Source: Cephalopachus bancanus
Taxonomy: Eukaryota; Chordata; Mammalia; Primates; Tarsiidae
Length of the DNA stretch: 64,000 nt
NCBI GenBank assembly: GCA_027257055.1
Contig: JAPVLO010000983.1
Coordinates: 186,001 to 250,000, forward strand
Reading direction: 5' to 3'
In this document: piece by piece, positions 50,656 to 60,262 of the stretch
Layout of the letters: each line of letters opens with the position of its first letter
Numbering within the stretch: position 1 is the first letter of the stretch
Notes under the pieces: generated by a model
The model's input: only the letters and a program-made list of their open reading frames with translations
Database searches by the model: none
Told to the model about the DNA's origin: nothing
Translations under genes and position numbers: made by a program

Positions 50656-50837
50656 CAAAGCCTCTTCATTTTCAGGGCATGATTCATGTGAGAGTAGAAA
50701 TGGTAAATGGGTCAGATACTTCTACTTTGTCTCTTTAGCTTGGCTCAAGGGGGAGGTAGTTTATTGAAAGACCCTAGGGTTGTGGGCCTATTCTGTAGTA
50801 AATAATTTGTGTGAAATTAGTTCTGCTCTCATTTCAG

Positions 50838-50905
50838 GCAACTCTGGTAGCTCTCCTTTTCTGGTTACTTTGAAGAAGGAAGAGTAAAAGAGAAAGTAGA
50901 ATAAC
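50838..50905 (+). other. SYTL4: SYTL4 5'UTR part of first coding exon
   Basis: A pyrimidine-rich tract and CAG (AG at 50,836-50,837) form the acceptor. The 68-nt leader to the start codon contains an in-frame TAG at 50,897-50,899, three codons upstream of the ATG. That stop fixes 50,906 as the first usable in-frame start. Confidence 0.8.
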
Positions 50906-51015
50906 ATGTCAGAGATACTGGACCTCTCTTTTCTGTCTGAGGTGGAAAAGGATTTGATCCTCAATGTTCTACAGCGAGATGAGGAGCTCCGGAAAGCAGA
51001 TGAGAAAAGGATTAG
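50906..51015 (+). CDS. SYTL4: SYTL4 coding exon 1, residues 1-36 (start of Slp homology domain)
   Basis: Encodes MSEILDLSFLSEVEKDLILN and continues to the split codon AG|G. This is the first helix of the Slp homology domain (SHD1), an amphipathic acidic helix that packs on the switch regions of Rab27 in this family. The start is supported by an in-frame stop three codons upstream and by the match to the family N-terminus MSE(I/L)LDLSFL. The exon ends ATTAG|GTAAAA, so the last codon is split after two bases. The 110-nt coding part is 36 codons plus two bases, and it joins in frame to the exon at 51,262. No frameshift or stop is seen, so the gene looks functional. Confidence 0.93.
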
Positions 51016-51261
51016 GTAAAAGACCTACCAAGAAGCATGGGTCCCCAGGCCTTTGACCAATATTATCTGGGCTTCTTCTTATGTCTCCCGTCTGACTTTT
51101 AGAGAAACTTATGTTTACCACTCCTCTTTGGGTCAAGTTGGGCTCTGAGTTTGTTGCTTTCACAGAACCAATTGGTCTTACTGTCCTTACCCCTCAGCCC
51201 CTCTCCATTCAGCCTATGCAGATCCTGAATCTACTTGCACTTCTCTTTTGGGTCTTGGCAG

Positions 51262-51477
51262 GCGACTGAAGAATGAGTTACTGGAGATAAAAAGGAAAGG
51301 GGCCAAGAGGGGCAGTCAACACTACAGTGATCGAACCTGTGCCCGGTGCCAGGAGAGCCTGGGCCGTTTGACTCCCAAGACCAACACTTGTAGGGGTTGT
51401 AATCACTTGGTGTGTCGAAACTGCTGCATCCAAGAAAACAATGGTATCTGGAGGTGCAAGGTGTGCGCCAAGGAAAT
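51262..51477 (+). CDS. SYTL4: SYTL4 coding exon 2, residues 37-109 (zinc finger)
   Basis: The acceptor GGTCTTGGCAG precedes GCGACTG, completing Arg37. The exon encodes the basic end of SHD1 (RRLKNELLEIKRKGAKRGSQ) and the zinc-binding module between SHD1 and SHD2. I count eight likely zinc ligands: Cys63, 66, 80, 83, 88, 91, 102 and 105, spaced C-x2-C-x13-C-x2-C-x4-C-x2-C-x10-C-x2-C, which resembles the FYVE-type finger of Rab27 effectors. An additional cysteine, Cys92, directly follows ligand Cys91; I remember arginine there in human SYTL4. The donor is AAT|GTAAGT. The 216-nt exon leaves a codon split after two bases (AT|A, Ile109). Confidence 0.95.
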
Positions 51478-51614
51478 GTAAGTGTTACTTATGGCTGAAT
51501 AGAGAGTGGAGATGAGGCTCCAACTGTTGTGAGAATTTCTTTCCTCAGTCCTTGTTGGTTGAATGACAAGAGCCGTTCTTTATTCGTCAGTCATTTTCTT
51601 TTATTTCTTCTCAG

Positions 51615-51724
51615 AGAGCTGAAGAAAGCAACTGGGGACTGGTTTTATGACCAGAAAGTAAATCGCTTTCCTTACCGCACAGGCAGTGAGATAATCAGGA
51701 TGTCTCTGCGCCGCAAACCTGCAG
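51615..51724 (+). CDS. SYTL4: SYTL4 coding exon 3, residues 109-146 (SHD2)
   Basis: The acceptor TTTCTTCTCAG is followed by AGAGCTGAAG. The exon encodes IELKKATGDWFYDQKVNRFP and continues to the KPA end. The TGDWFY segment (residues 115-120) is the SHD2 aromatic motif that inserts in a Rab27 surface pocket in this family. Length is 110 nt; the donor is GCAG|GTACTG, splitting the codon after one base (G|TG, Val146). The preceding intron is only 137 bp. Pro128 after NRF is a residue where I recall alanine in human; the remainder is nearly identical to memory of the human protein. Confidence 0.94.
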
Positions 51725-51961
51725 GTACTGGACCTGTCTAGAGATGGCTCCCTGTGACACATCCTCTGCTCTGGAATGCTGGTGTATTCTGGCTGGTGGT
51801 GTCTTAACTCCGTGGGTTCAGCTGGTTTGTAGGGAATTAGAAGAGATTATATTGCTATTTTTTTCTGAAAGATGGTGTGTTTCAGGGGACATGTTATGAG
51901 GCTTGTTTTCGTTTTCTTCCTTCATGACCACCACTCTGCCATACTTTTGTTTGTCATGAAG

Positions 51962-52064
51962 TGAATAAAAGAGAGACAATGGGGCAGTCCCTCCTTCATC
52001 AGACACAGATGAGTGATATCTGGCCAGGAAGAAAGATCATTCAGGAGCAACAGAAGGATCCCAG
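51962..52064 (+). CDS. SYTL4: SYTL4 coding exon 4, residues 146-179 (start of linker); last coding exon in window
   Basis: The acceptor is TTTGTTTGTCATGAAG|TGAAT, with a modest pyrimidine tract interrupted by ATGA. The exon encodes VNKRETMGQSLLHQTQMSDI and continues through WPGRKIIQEQQKDP, matching the region just after SHD2 in SYTL4. The 103-nt exon ends CCCAG|GTAAGA, leaving two bases of the next codon (Pro178 is the last complete family-matching residue before the split Ser/Arg codon). The next exon (family sequence beginning around VLFEVPK) is not visible before position 64,000. Confidence 0.92.
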
Positions 52065-52139
52065 GTAAGAATCAAGTAATTGTTTAAAAAAATGTCATTA
52101 CTTCTTTTATTCTTTTTCTTACTTCTGTTTATAAAATAA

Positions 52140-52289
52140 TAGATGTTAATTATAGAAAAATTTGGAAAGTACAGAAAAGAATAAAGAATGAGGGGAAAAA
52201 CCATACCTGATCCCACTATTCATATGTAAACATTAACATTTTGGCATATTTACTTTGTTCTTTATAAGAACAATTTGAAGAAAAATGAA
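52140..52289 (-). mobile_element. Old L1-type fragment
   Basis: TTGGAAAGTACAGAAAAGAA and TAAACATTAACATTTTGGCA resemble the dispersed old L1 3' sequence also seen near 4,980. Confidence 0.4.
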
Positions 52290-52305
52290 AATAACACATT
52301 ATTTA

Positions 52306-52611
52306 TTTATTTATATTTATTTATTTATTTTTTGAGTTAGAGTCTCACTCCATTGCCCAGACTGGAGTGCAGTGGCCGCTCCCGGCCACCGCAGCCTCGA
52401 CCTGCTGGACTCCGGCGATCCTTCCGGCTCAGCCTTCCAAATAGCTGGAACTACAGGCACGTGCTACCACGCCCGGCTGATTTTTTGATTTATTGTAGAG
52501 ATGAGGTCTTGCCAAGTTGCCCAGGTGGGTCTCAAACCCGCGGGTTCAGGCAATCCACTCACCTCAGCCTCCCAAGGCACGGAATTACAGCCTGAGTCAC
52601 TGAGCCCGGCT
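52306..52611 (-). mobile_element. Lineage-type Alu, minus, 16-bp target duplication
   Basis: Perfect AATAACACATTATTTA at 52,290-52,305 and 52,612-52,627. CpG-rich (CCGCTCCCGGCCACCGCAGC), low divergence. In SYTL4 intron 5, 240 bp after the exon. Confidence 0.95.
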
Positions 52612-52662
52612 AATAACACATTATTTAAAATATAACCAGTATAGGAAACAAGAAAGAAGAAA

Positions 52663-52957
52663 GCAGGTTGGGTACAGTGGCTCTCGCCTGTAATCCCATC
52701 ACTTTGGGAGGCCAAGGCAGGAGGATTGCTTAAGGCCAGGAGTTCGAGACCCTTCTAATCAACATGGTAGGACCCCATGTCAACCTAAAAAAGCTAGGTG
52801 TAGTGGTGAGGACTGTAATCCCAGCTGCTTTGGAGGCTGAGGCAGGAGGATCACTTGAGCTCAGGAGTTTGAGGCTGCAGTGAGTTGTGATTAAACAGCT
52901 GCACTCCAACCTGGCCAGCAGGTGAGGCGCAGTCTTTAAAAAACAAAAAACAAAAAG
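52663..52957 (+). mobile_element. Older Alu (AluJ-like), plus, 11-bp target duplication
   Basis: GAAAGAAGAAA at 52,652-52,662 and 52,958-52,968. Lacks the lineage-type right arm, so belongs to an earlier Alu wave. Forms an inverted pair with the preceding Alu. Confidence 0.9.
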
Positions 52958-52968
52958 GAAAGAAGAAA

Positions 52969-53289
52969 ACAAGAGTCACTCAAATTTCTACTATCCCAGT
53001 TTTGGTATTATGTGAAAATCATTTCATATATCTTCTGTGTGTATAGAGTGGTGACTGCATGGATAAACTGAAAAATTTTTTAAATATTAAATCATAATAT
53101 AATAAATTAAAAACATTCTGTTTAATTTTACGTGAATTTAGCATAAAATATTGAAATAAAATGGGAGAATTGCTAGTCTTCAAATAAATGTTTCTTTACT
53201 GTAAAAGGTATTAGTTATTAACATTCCTCTGAGCTTTAGAAGAAATATTATGAAAACTATTGAGCAGTTAGTCACATTTCAAGTGATTT
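52969..53289. other. Intron 5, nothing recognised
   Basis: AT-rich, no named repeat or exon. Confidence 0.35.
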
Positions 53290-55320
53290 TTTTGGGTAAC
53301 AGTTTTATTGAGATATAATTTACATACTATCTGATTCACCCATTTATGGTGTACAATGCAAGGTTTTTAATATATTCACAGAATTGTGTAATCATCACCT
53401 TAATTGATTTTAGAAATTTTCATCACCTTAAAAAGAAATTTTTTAACCTTTAGCTATCACCCATTCCAACCTCCTTATCCTTCCCTATCCCTAAGCAATC
53501 ATCCATTTTCTGTCTCTGTATATTTACCTATTCTGGATATTTCATGTAAATGAGATTTTACAATGTGTGGTCCTTTTTTTACTAGCTTCTTTCACTTAAC
53601 GTAATGTTTTCAAGATTCATTCATGTTGTAGCTTCATTCCTTTTAATGGCTAATTTATATCCCATTATGTGTATATGCATATGCCACATTTTGTTTATCT
53701 ATTCATCTATTGATGAACATTGTGTGTTGTTTCCACTTTTTGGCTATTATGAGTAATGCTACTCAGTTCTTTGTTTCTGTGAAAGATCACTCAGTATTAT
53801 AGACTCTAAGTCTATCCAGGTTGCTGTGAAGTCACATGTTCTCACTCATAAGCAGACCTTGAACAATTATCATAATACTACAAGAGAATGATTAGCAGTA
53901 GTGGGAACCTGCCGGGAGGGGGACAGGGAAGCGGGACTGGCAGTAGTGGGAATCTGCCTGGGGAAAGGGGGCACATCTCATTAATAGGGGTGCCTGCATG
54001 ATGAACATGTATATAGCTAACCCTGAATTGTACCCCACATCTTTAAAATAAAAGAGTAATGCTGCTATGAACATTTGTTACAAATTTTGTGTGGATGTAT
54101 ATTTTCATTTCTTTAAGGTAGATACCTAGGAGTGGTGTTGGTGGTCTGCCATTTTAAAAATTTATTTGTTTCAATGTTAAACACTATTGGTGGACTGTTT
54201 ACTATGAAAGAGGAAGAAGCTACCTTTCTTATACATTTTCCCAATTCTTTTTCCCTATTGCCACTACTTGTTGCTCAAATTATTTTTCCTTTGTCAGGGT
54301 TTATAACATTGACATTCTCTTATACAACTATTATTCATCTGCTTGTTTTATTTGTTTGGTTTTACTTTTATATTTACAATGATTGCTTGCTTACAACCAG
54401 GTCTTATGCCATGACTTTTCTAGTTCTGAATTCTTTGATTTATTTCTTGGTTGTCTGGATTTCATCATTGAAAAATTCCTTCAAGAAGGGCTTGCTGGTG
54501 CTATATTTATTGCATTCTTTCGTGTTAATGTCTGCCAAGCGCCTTTATACTTGAATGGTATCTTGGCTGGTTATTATATTCTTGGGTCATATTTTCTTTC
54601 CCTCAGAATGGTGTAGACATAGTTCCATTGTCTTCTGCCACTGAATGTAACTGTGAAGAAATCTGAGGACACTTTGACTCTTGTTGTTCTTTATTGTGGG
54701 TAACTTTGTATGTGTGTGTGTGATTGAATTTGCCTGAAAATTATTTTTTTCTTGAAATTTAGCAAGAAAAACAAGGATGTAGCTGTGTTGATCATTCTAT
54801 GTCATTTTTCATGATGTGCAATGTATCCTTGATGAGTTCTTTCTTTATTGCTGGAAAATTCTGTATTATATCTCTGAACTCTTTTCTCTCTGTTTCATTA
54901 GTTAAGTTCTCCACCTCAGAGATATTAGATTTTCTTATCCTCCATTTCTTTCATTATTTTTTGACTGTCTAAAGAAATTTAAAAAGAGAGAAAGATAAAA
55001 ACAATAAACCATGTTCAGCCCAACTCATTTCTCTGTGCTATTAGTCTGGTTTTCAGCTATTTTTCTTCCCCTCCCCTCCTTCTTTCCCCCTCCCTTTCTT
55101 ACGTTTTGCTGTTTCTAATTTAATTATTTGAATAAATTCATCTTAATTAGGTTTTAATTTGTTCTTTGCTCTAATCTTTTTCATGTTATTTAAAAAAAGC
55201 ATCTTGTATTTGAACTCTTACACTTTATTGAATTTTTCTTCTTATTTAGTTTCCCTGTAGTATAAAGCGTTCATAAGAAATTTACTTATTTTCCTAGGGT
55301 TATATTCTTCTCTAGAATAG
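53290..55320 (-). mobile_element. Old L1 (L1M-type), minus, split by a twin-primed L1
   Basis: Reversed L1 3' sequence (TTTATTGAGATATAATTTAC onward) to 53,750, resuming after 54,064 with GCTATGAACATTTGTTACAA. Beyond about 54,150 it reads like reversed 5' region of an old L1; that part is less certain. Confidence 0.6.
53761..54053 (+). mobile_element. Twin-primed (5'-inverted) L1 3' end
   Basis: The first ~73 bp (to about 53,833) are reversed ORF2 end (CTCAGTTCTTTGTTTCTGTG); the rest is forward, from CACATGTTCTCACTCATAAG through the 3'UTR to CTTTAAAATAAAA. Perfect GAGTAATGCT at 53,751-53,760 and 54,054-54,063. The 3'UTR contains a repeated AGCAGTAGTGGGAA-like block. Confidence 0.95.
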
Positions 55321-55514
55321 ATTCTTTTTTTTTGAAATTATAAAGATGTGGGGTATAATTCAGGGTTAGATATACAGACGTTGATTATGCAGGTACCCTT
55401 GTTGATGAGGTGTGCCCCTCCCTTCCTTAGCATTTCCCTCAACTGCCAATCCCACCCCCCTCCCTTGACAATTTTCCACTACTACCAATCCCTTTCTTAT
55501 AGTATTATAATTGT

Positions 55515-57720
55515 TCAGGGTCCGCTAATGGGTGAGAACATATGGTACTCTGTTCTTTGTTTTTGTGATAGATCACTGAGTATGATTGACTCTAAATCCA
55601 TCCAAGTTGCTGCAAGTCCATATATTTGTCCTTCTTTATGGCTGCATAATATTACATTGTGTATATGTACCACATTTTTAAAAACCAGTCCAGCTTCAAT
55701 GGACAACATGGTTGGTTCCATGTTTTTGCCATTGTGAATAGCAACAAGCATACGTGTGCAGGTACCTTTTTTGTGGAATGATTTGAGTTCCTCTGGGTAT
55801 ATTCCCAATAGGGGAATTGCTGGGTCATATGGAAGATCAATTTCTAGTTCTTTCAGAAATTGCCACATTGTCTTTCAAAGAGGTTACACTAGTTTGCATA
55901 CCCACCAGCAGTGTAGAAGCGTTCCTTTCTCTCTGCATCCTTGCTAGCATCTGTTGTTGTTTTATTAATGATGGCCATTCTTACCGGGGATAGGTGGTAT
56001 CTCAATGTGGTTTTGATTTGCATTTCTCTGATGATGAGTGAGGCTGAGCACTTTTTCATGTGTCTGTTGGCTGCCTGTATATCTTCTTTTGAGAAGTGTC
56101 TATTCATGTCTTTTGCCCACTTTTTAATGGGTCTGTTTGTTTTTTTCCTTTTGGCTTGTTTGAGTCCCTTGTAGATCCTAGATGTTAGGCCTTTGTCAGA
56201 TATATAGTTGGCAAATCTTTTTTCCCATTCTGTGGGCTGTCTCCCTGCTCTCTTGATGGTTTATTTTGCTTTGCAGAAGCTATTCAGTTTGATGTGGTCC
56301 CACTTGTCTATCTTATTTCTTAAGGTATGGGCACTTAGAGTTCTGAATAGGAATTGGTTGCCAGTTCCAATTTCTTCTATAAGAGTGTCTCCTGCGTTTT
56401 CTAACATTCTTATGGTTTGAGGTTTTATGTTTAGGTCTTTGATCCATTTAGAGTTCAGTTTTGTATATGGTGATAGGTAGGGGTCCTGTTTCAATCTTCT
56501 GCATGTGATTAGCCAGTTTTCCCAGCACCATTTACTGAATAGGTGCTGAGGTTCTCCTCTCCCCAATGGTTGTTGTTGGAGGCTTTATCAAAGATGAGTT
56601 GGTTGAGAAATTGAGGCTTTGCTTCCAGAATCTCTATCCTGTTCCATTGATCTATATGCCTGTTCTTGTACCAATACCAGGCTGTTTTGATTACTGTAGC
56701 ATTATAGTAACGTTTGAAGTCTGGCAATGTGATGCTTCCTGCTTGGTTTCTTTTACTAAGGATTGTTTTGGCTATTTGTGATCGTTTATGTTTGCATATG
56801 AATTTCTGTACTGTCATTTTCAGGTCTGAGAAGAATAATGTTGGTAACTTAGTGGGTATTGCATTGCATCTGTAGATTGCCTTTGGTGGGATGGACATTT
56901 TAACAATGTTGATTCTTCTATCCTTGAGCATGGAATATTTTTCCATTTGTTTGTGTCTTCTTAGATTTCTTTGAGCAGTGTTTTGTAATTCTCATTATAA
57001 AGGACTTTCGCTTCTCTGGTTAGGAAGATACTGAGGTATTTCATATTTTTTGTGACTATTTTGAATGGGATTGTACCTTTAATTTGGGTTTCTGCAGGCT
57101 TGTTGTTGGTGTATAGGAATTCAACTGTCTTTTTGCACATTTATTTTGTACCCCAAGACTTTGCCAAAGTCCTTTATCAGTGCAGGCAGATTTTTGACAG
57201 ATTTTCTTGGATTTTCGAGGTATAGGATCATATCCTCAGCAAAGAGGGTTAACTTGACTTCCTCTTTTTCTATTTGGATACCCCTGATTTCCTTCTCTTG
57301 TCTAATTGCCCAAGCTAGGACTTCCAACACAACATTTAACAAGAGGGGTGAGAGTAGGGAGCCTTGGCTTGTTCCAGTTTTCAGGGGAAATGTTTCCAGT
57401 TTCTGTCCATTTAGCAATATGTTAGTTGTGGGTTTATTGTAGATGGCACTTATTATTTTGAGTTATGTTCCTTCTATGCCTAGGTACTTGAGGGTTTTTA
57501 TCAAGAAGGGATGCTGGATTTTATTAAAAGCTTTTTCTGCATCTAGTGATATAATCATGTGGTTCTTGTTTTTACATCTCTTGGTGTATTTAATTACATT
57601 TACGGTCTTGCGAATGTCGAACCAGCCCTTGCATCCTGGGGATGAAGCCTACTTGGTCATGGTGGGTGATTTTTGAGATGTGTTTTTGGATCTGATTTGC
57701 TAGTATCCTGTTTAGGATTT
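55515..57720 (-). pseudogene. L1 ORF2 remnant (reverse transcriptase to C-terminus)
   Basis: Minus-strand frames at 57,417-57,121 ([24 protein letters not shown]), 56,946-56,509, 56,566-56,261, 56,107-55,889 and 55,868-55,515 are consecutive parts of ORF2 in different frames. The endonuclease is missing. Dead copy. Confidence 0.85.
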
Positions 57721-57727
57721 TTTGCAT

Positions 57728-58351
57728 CTATGTTTTTTCTTTTGTGCCTACTTTGTGTAGGCGAATTGCTATGTGTCTAGGGGTTGGTCTTCTCTTTTGA
57801 TGTCTTGTGGGGGTTTTCCGTATCTCTTGTGCTTGGCTGGTCACATCTCTGGTGAGATGGGGAAAGTTTTCTTGGGTTACCTCCTGGAATACTTGTTCCA
57901 AGTTGTTCTCCATTTCTCTTTCTTCTTCTGGGATACTAATCAGCATAGATTTGGCCTCTTCATATAATCACACGTCTCTTGCAGGCTCTGTTCTTTCTTT
58001 CTGAGTCTTCTTTCTATATTTTTTACAGATTGGGTTAATTCCATGTTCTGGTCTTCAAGTTCTGGGATTCTTTCTTCAGCTAGATTAATTCTGCTTTCCG
58101 TACTTGTCATCTTGTTATTTATTTCCTGGATGAATTTTTATTGCCAAAATCTCTGTTACAAGTTCTTTCAGTGTTGCATCTTGTCTTTCTTGAGTCTTAT
58201 TCACTCTTCCCATCCATTCCCTAATCCCTGTTGTGTTATTGGGCCCGCCATTGGTGACTTCTATTGTTTGGGCACCAAGGTCTGATTTTTCATGAGTTTT
58301 GTCTTTGGTACACTTGAAATTGCTTGTGGTCTTCCTTTGGTTTTTCCTCAT
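57728..58351 (-). pseudogene. L1 ORF1 remnant (coiled coil to RNA-binding part)
   Basis: Minus-strand frames at 58,351-58,115 and 57,946-57,728 encode ORF1-like sequence: a polar N-terminus, then ISIPEEEREMENNLEQVFQE and TPTRHQKRRPTPRHIAIRLH, typical of the ORF1p RNA-recognition region. Truncated by the deletion at 57,728 and frameshifted; it cannot give a functional ORF1p. Confidence 0.8.
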
Positions 58352-58639
58352 CTGTGATGATGTCTTTTTTTTGTCTTTAGTTCTGTTATTCAGTCTCAGT
58401 GGGAGAACCTTTCCCTTCTGATGTTTGCTCAGTCCCTATTCTTTCTTGATCTGGGCTCTGGATTTGATCTATTTAGAAATATAATGGTGAGTGGGAAGCT
58501 TTGTTGTCTCTTGTAGTTTTTGAGATTTGACTAAAGTAGGGAATGAGGCACTAGGATTCAGAAACTACTTGCAAATTACAATGTTCGCTTATTGTGGTAT
58601 GTGTTCCCTGAGACACACTCCCCACCACTACTCTATATG

Positions 58640-58790
58640 ACAATGCAAAGCAGAAACCAATGGAAAAGACAATTGAGCACACGCAGACACAGACATACAC
58701 ACACACCACAAAACAAACTGGAATAACAAAGTGCAACAAAACAAAGAACAACAATAAAAAAACTAAGGAAACTAAGCACATACATTCACA

Positions 58791-58847
<57 letters not shown>

Positions 58848-59220
58848 ACACATGCCTAGCACAAAGTGAATAGAGAAGAAAAACAGAAAGATTGGAGAAA
58901 AAAAGAATTCAGAACAATCACTCATACATATATTGACACACACCTTAAATTATAAAAAATGAAAATAAAAAACCTAGAAGAACAAAAGAGCAAAAACTAA
59001 TAACAAAATTGAAAGATGAATGCTCAGTCATTCATATACACACATAAACAGAAAACAACAAATAAAAGAATAAGAAATATAAAAAGAAAAAAAATTTGGG
59101 GGGGGTGCAGATCAAACCCTCACATACATATTCATGCACAAAGGAAAAATATTTTAAAACTAGATGAACTAGCAAACAAAAAGTCAAAGAATTTTAAAAA
59201 ATTAAAAAAAATAACAAAAC
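58640..59220. repeat. A/CA-rich quasi-periodic segment in the L1 5'UTR
   Basis: Alternating CA/TA-rich cores and A-rich spacers. Cores begin near 58,677, 58,778, 58,920, 59,026 and 59,118, about 90-140 bp apart. It includes a pure (CA)n at about 58,798-58,841. Confidence 0.6.
58798..58841. repeat. (CA)n microsatellite
   Basis: Uninterrupted CA run flanked by CATACA variants. Confidence 0.95.
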
Positions 59221-59221
59221 C

Positions 59222-60262
59222 CAAAACTCACAGGTCATAAGAGAGAAGATAGACAAGTGGGACCTTATTAAACTGACAAGCTTCTGCAAAGCCAAAAAAA
59301 CCATCAAGAGAGCAGGGAGACAGCCTACAGACTGGGAAAAAGTATTTGTCAACACCAGGTCTGACAAAGGCTTAACATCCTGGATCTACAAGGAACTCAA
59401 ACGTGCTGAAAAGAAAAAAACAAACAACCCCATTATAAAATGGGCAAAACATATGAACAGACACATCACAAAGGAAGACATCCGAGCAGCCAACAGACAC
59501 ATGAAGAAATGTTCAACCTCACTAATCATCAAGGAGATGCAAATCAAAACCACACTGAGATACCACTGAGATACCACCTAACTCCAGTCAGAATGGCAAT
59601 TATCAACAACTCAAAAAATAACAGCTGCTGGAGAGGGTATGGCGAAAAGGGAACACTTCTACACTGTTGGTGGGAGTGTAAACTAGTGCAACCTCTGTGG
59701 AAAGCAGTGTGGCGATTCCTAAAAGCTCTAAATATCAACCTCCCATATGACTCCACAATCCCCCTACTGGGAATATATCCTGAAGAACTCAAATCACTCT
59801 ATAAAAAAGATACCTGCACACGTATGTTTATTGCAGCATTGTTCACAATAGCAAGAACCTGGAAGCAACCATGGTGCCCATCAAAAGAGGACTGGATTAA
59901 AAAAATGTGGTACATATACACGATGGAATACTATGCAGCCATAAAAAAGAACAAAATCATGAATTTCGCAGCAACCTGGATGGAACTAGAGTCTGTAATA
60001 CTGAGTGACCTCTCACAGAAACAAAGATCCGAGTATCACATGTTCTCACTCATATAATGGACCTTGAACATCCAATGTAATACTATAAGAAAATGACTGA
60101 CGGTACTGGGAAACTATGAGAGGGGATGGGATTAACAGTAGCAAATATCTGTCTGGAGATGGGGAAACACCTCTTATCAACAGGGTGCCTGAATGAAACG
60201 TAATTGTATACCTAACCCTTAACTATACGCCACAATATCATAATTAAAAAAATAAAATAAAA
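59222..60262 (+). mobile_element. 5'-truncated L1, plus, nested in the 5'UTR of the minus L1
   Basis: Begins CTCACAGGTCATAAGAGAGA, carries the ORF2 C-terminus ([40 protein letters not shown]) and 3'UTR, ending with an (AAAAT)n tail. Host 5'UTR resumes at CCCCTGCCCTCTTGTGGCAG. AAAACCC at left and AAAACCCC at right may be the target duplication. An 11-bp tandem duplication at 59,554-59,575 shifts the frame. Confidence 0.9.

Noticed and set aside
58551..58943. 130-codon minus frame rich in Cys/Val
   Set aside because: Translation of the (TG)n microsatellite and flanking L1 5'UTR.
59440..60057. 205-codon open frame, the longest in the window
   Set aside because: L1 ORF2 C-terminus fused to an off-frame segment by an 11-bp tandem duplication; no start context or separate homology.
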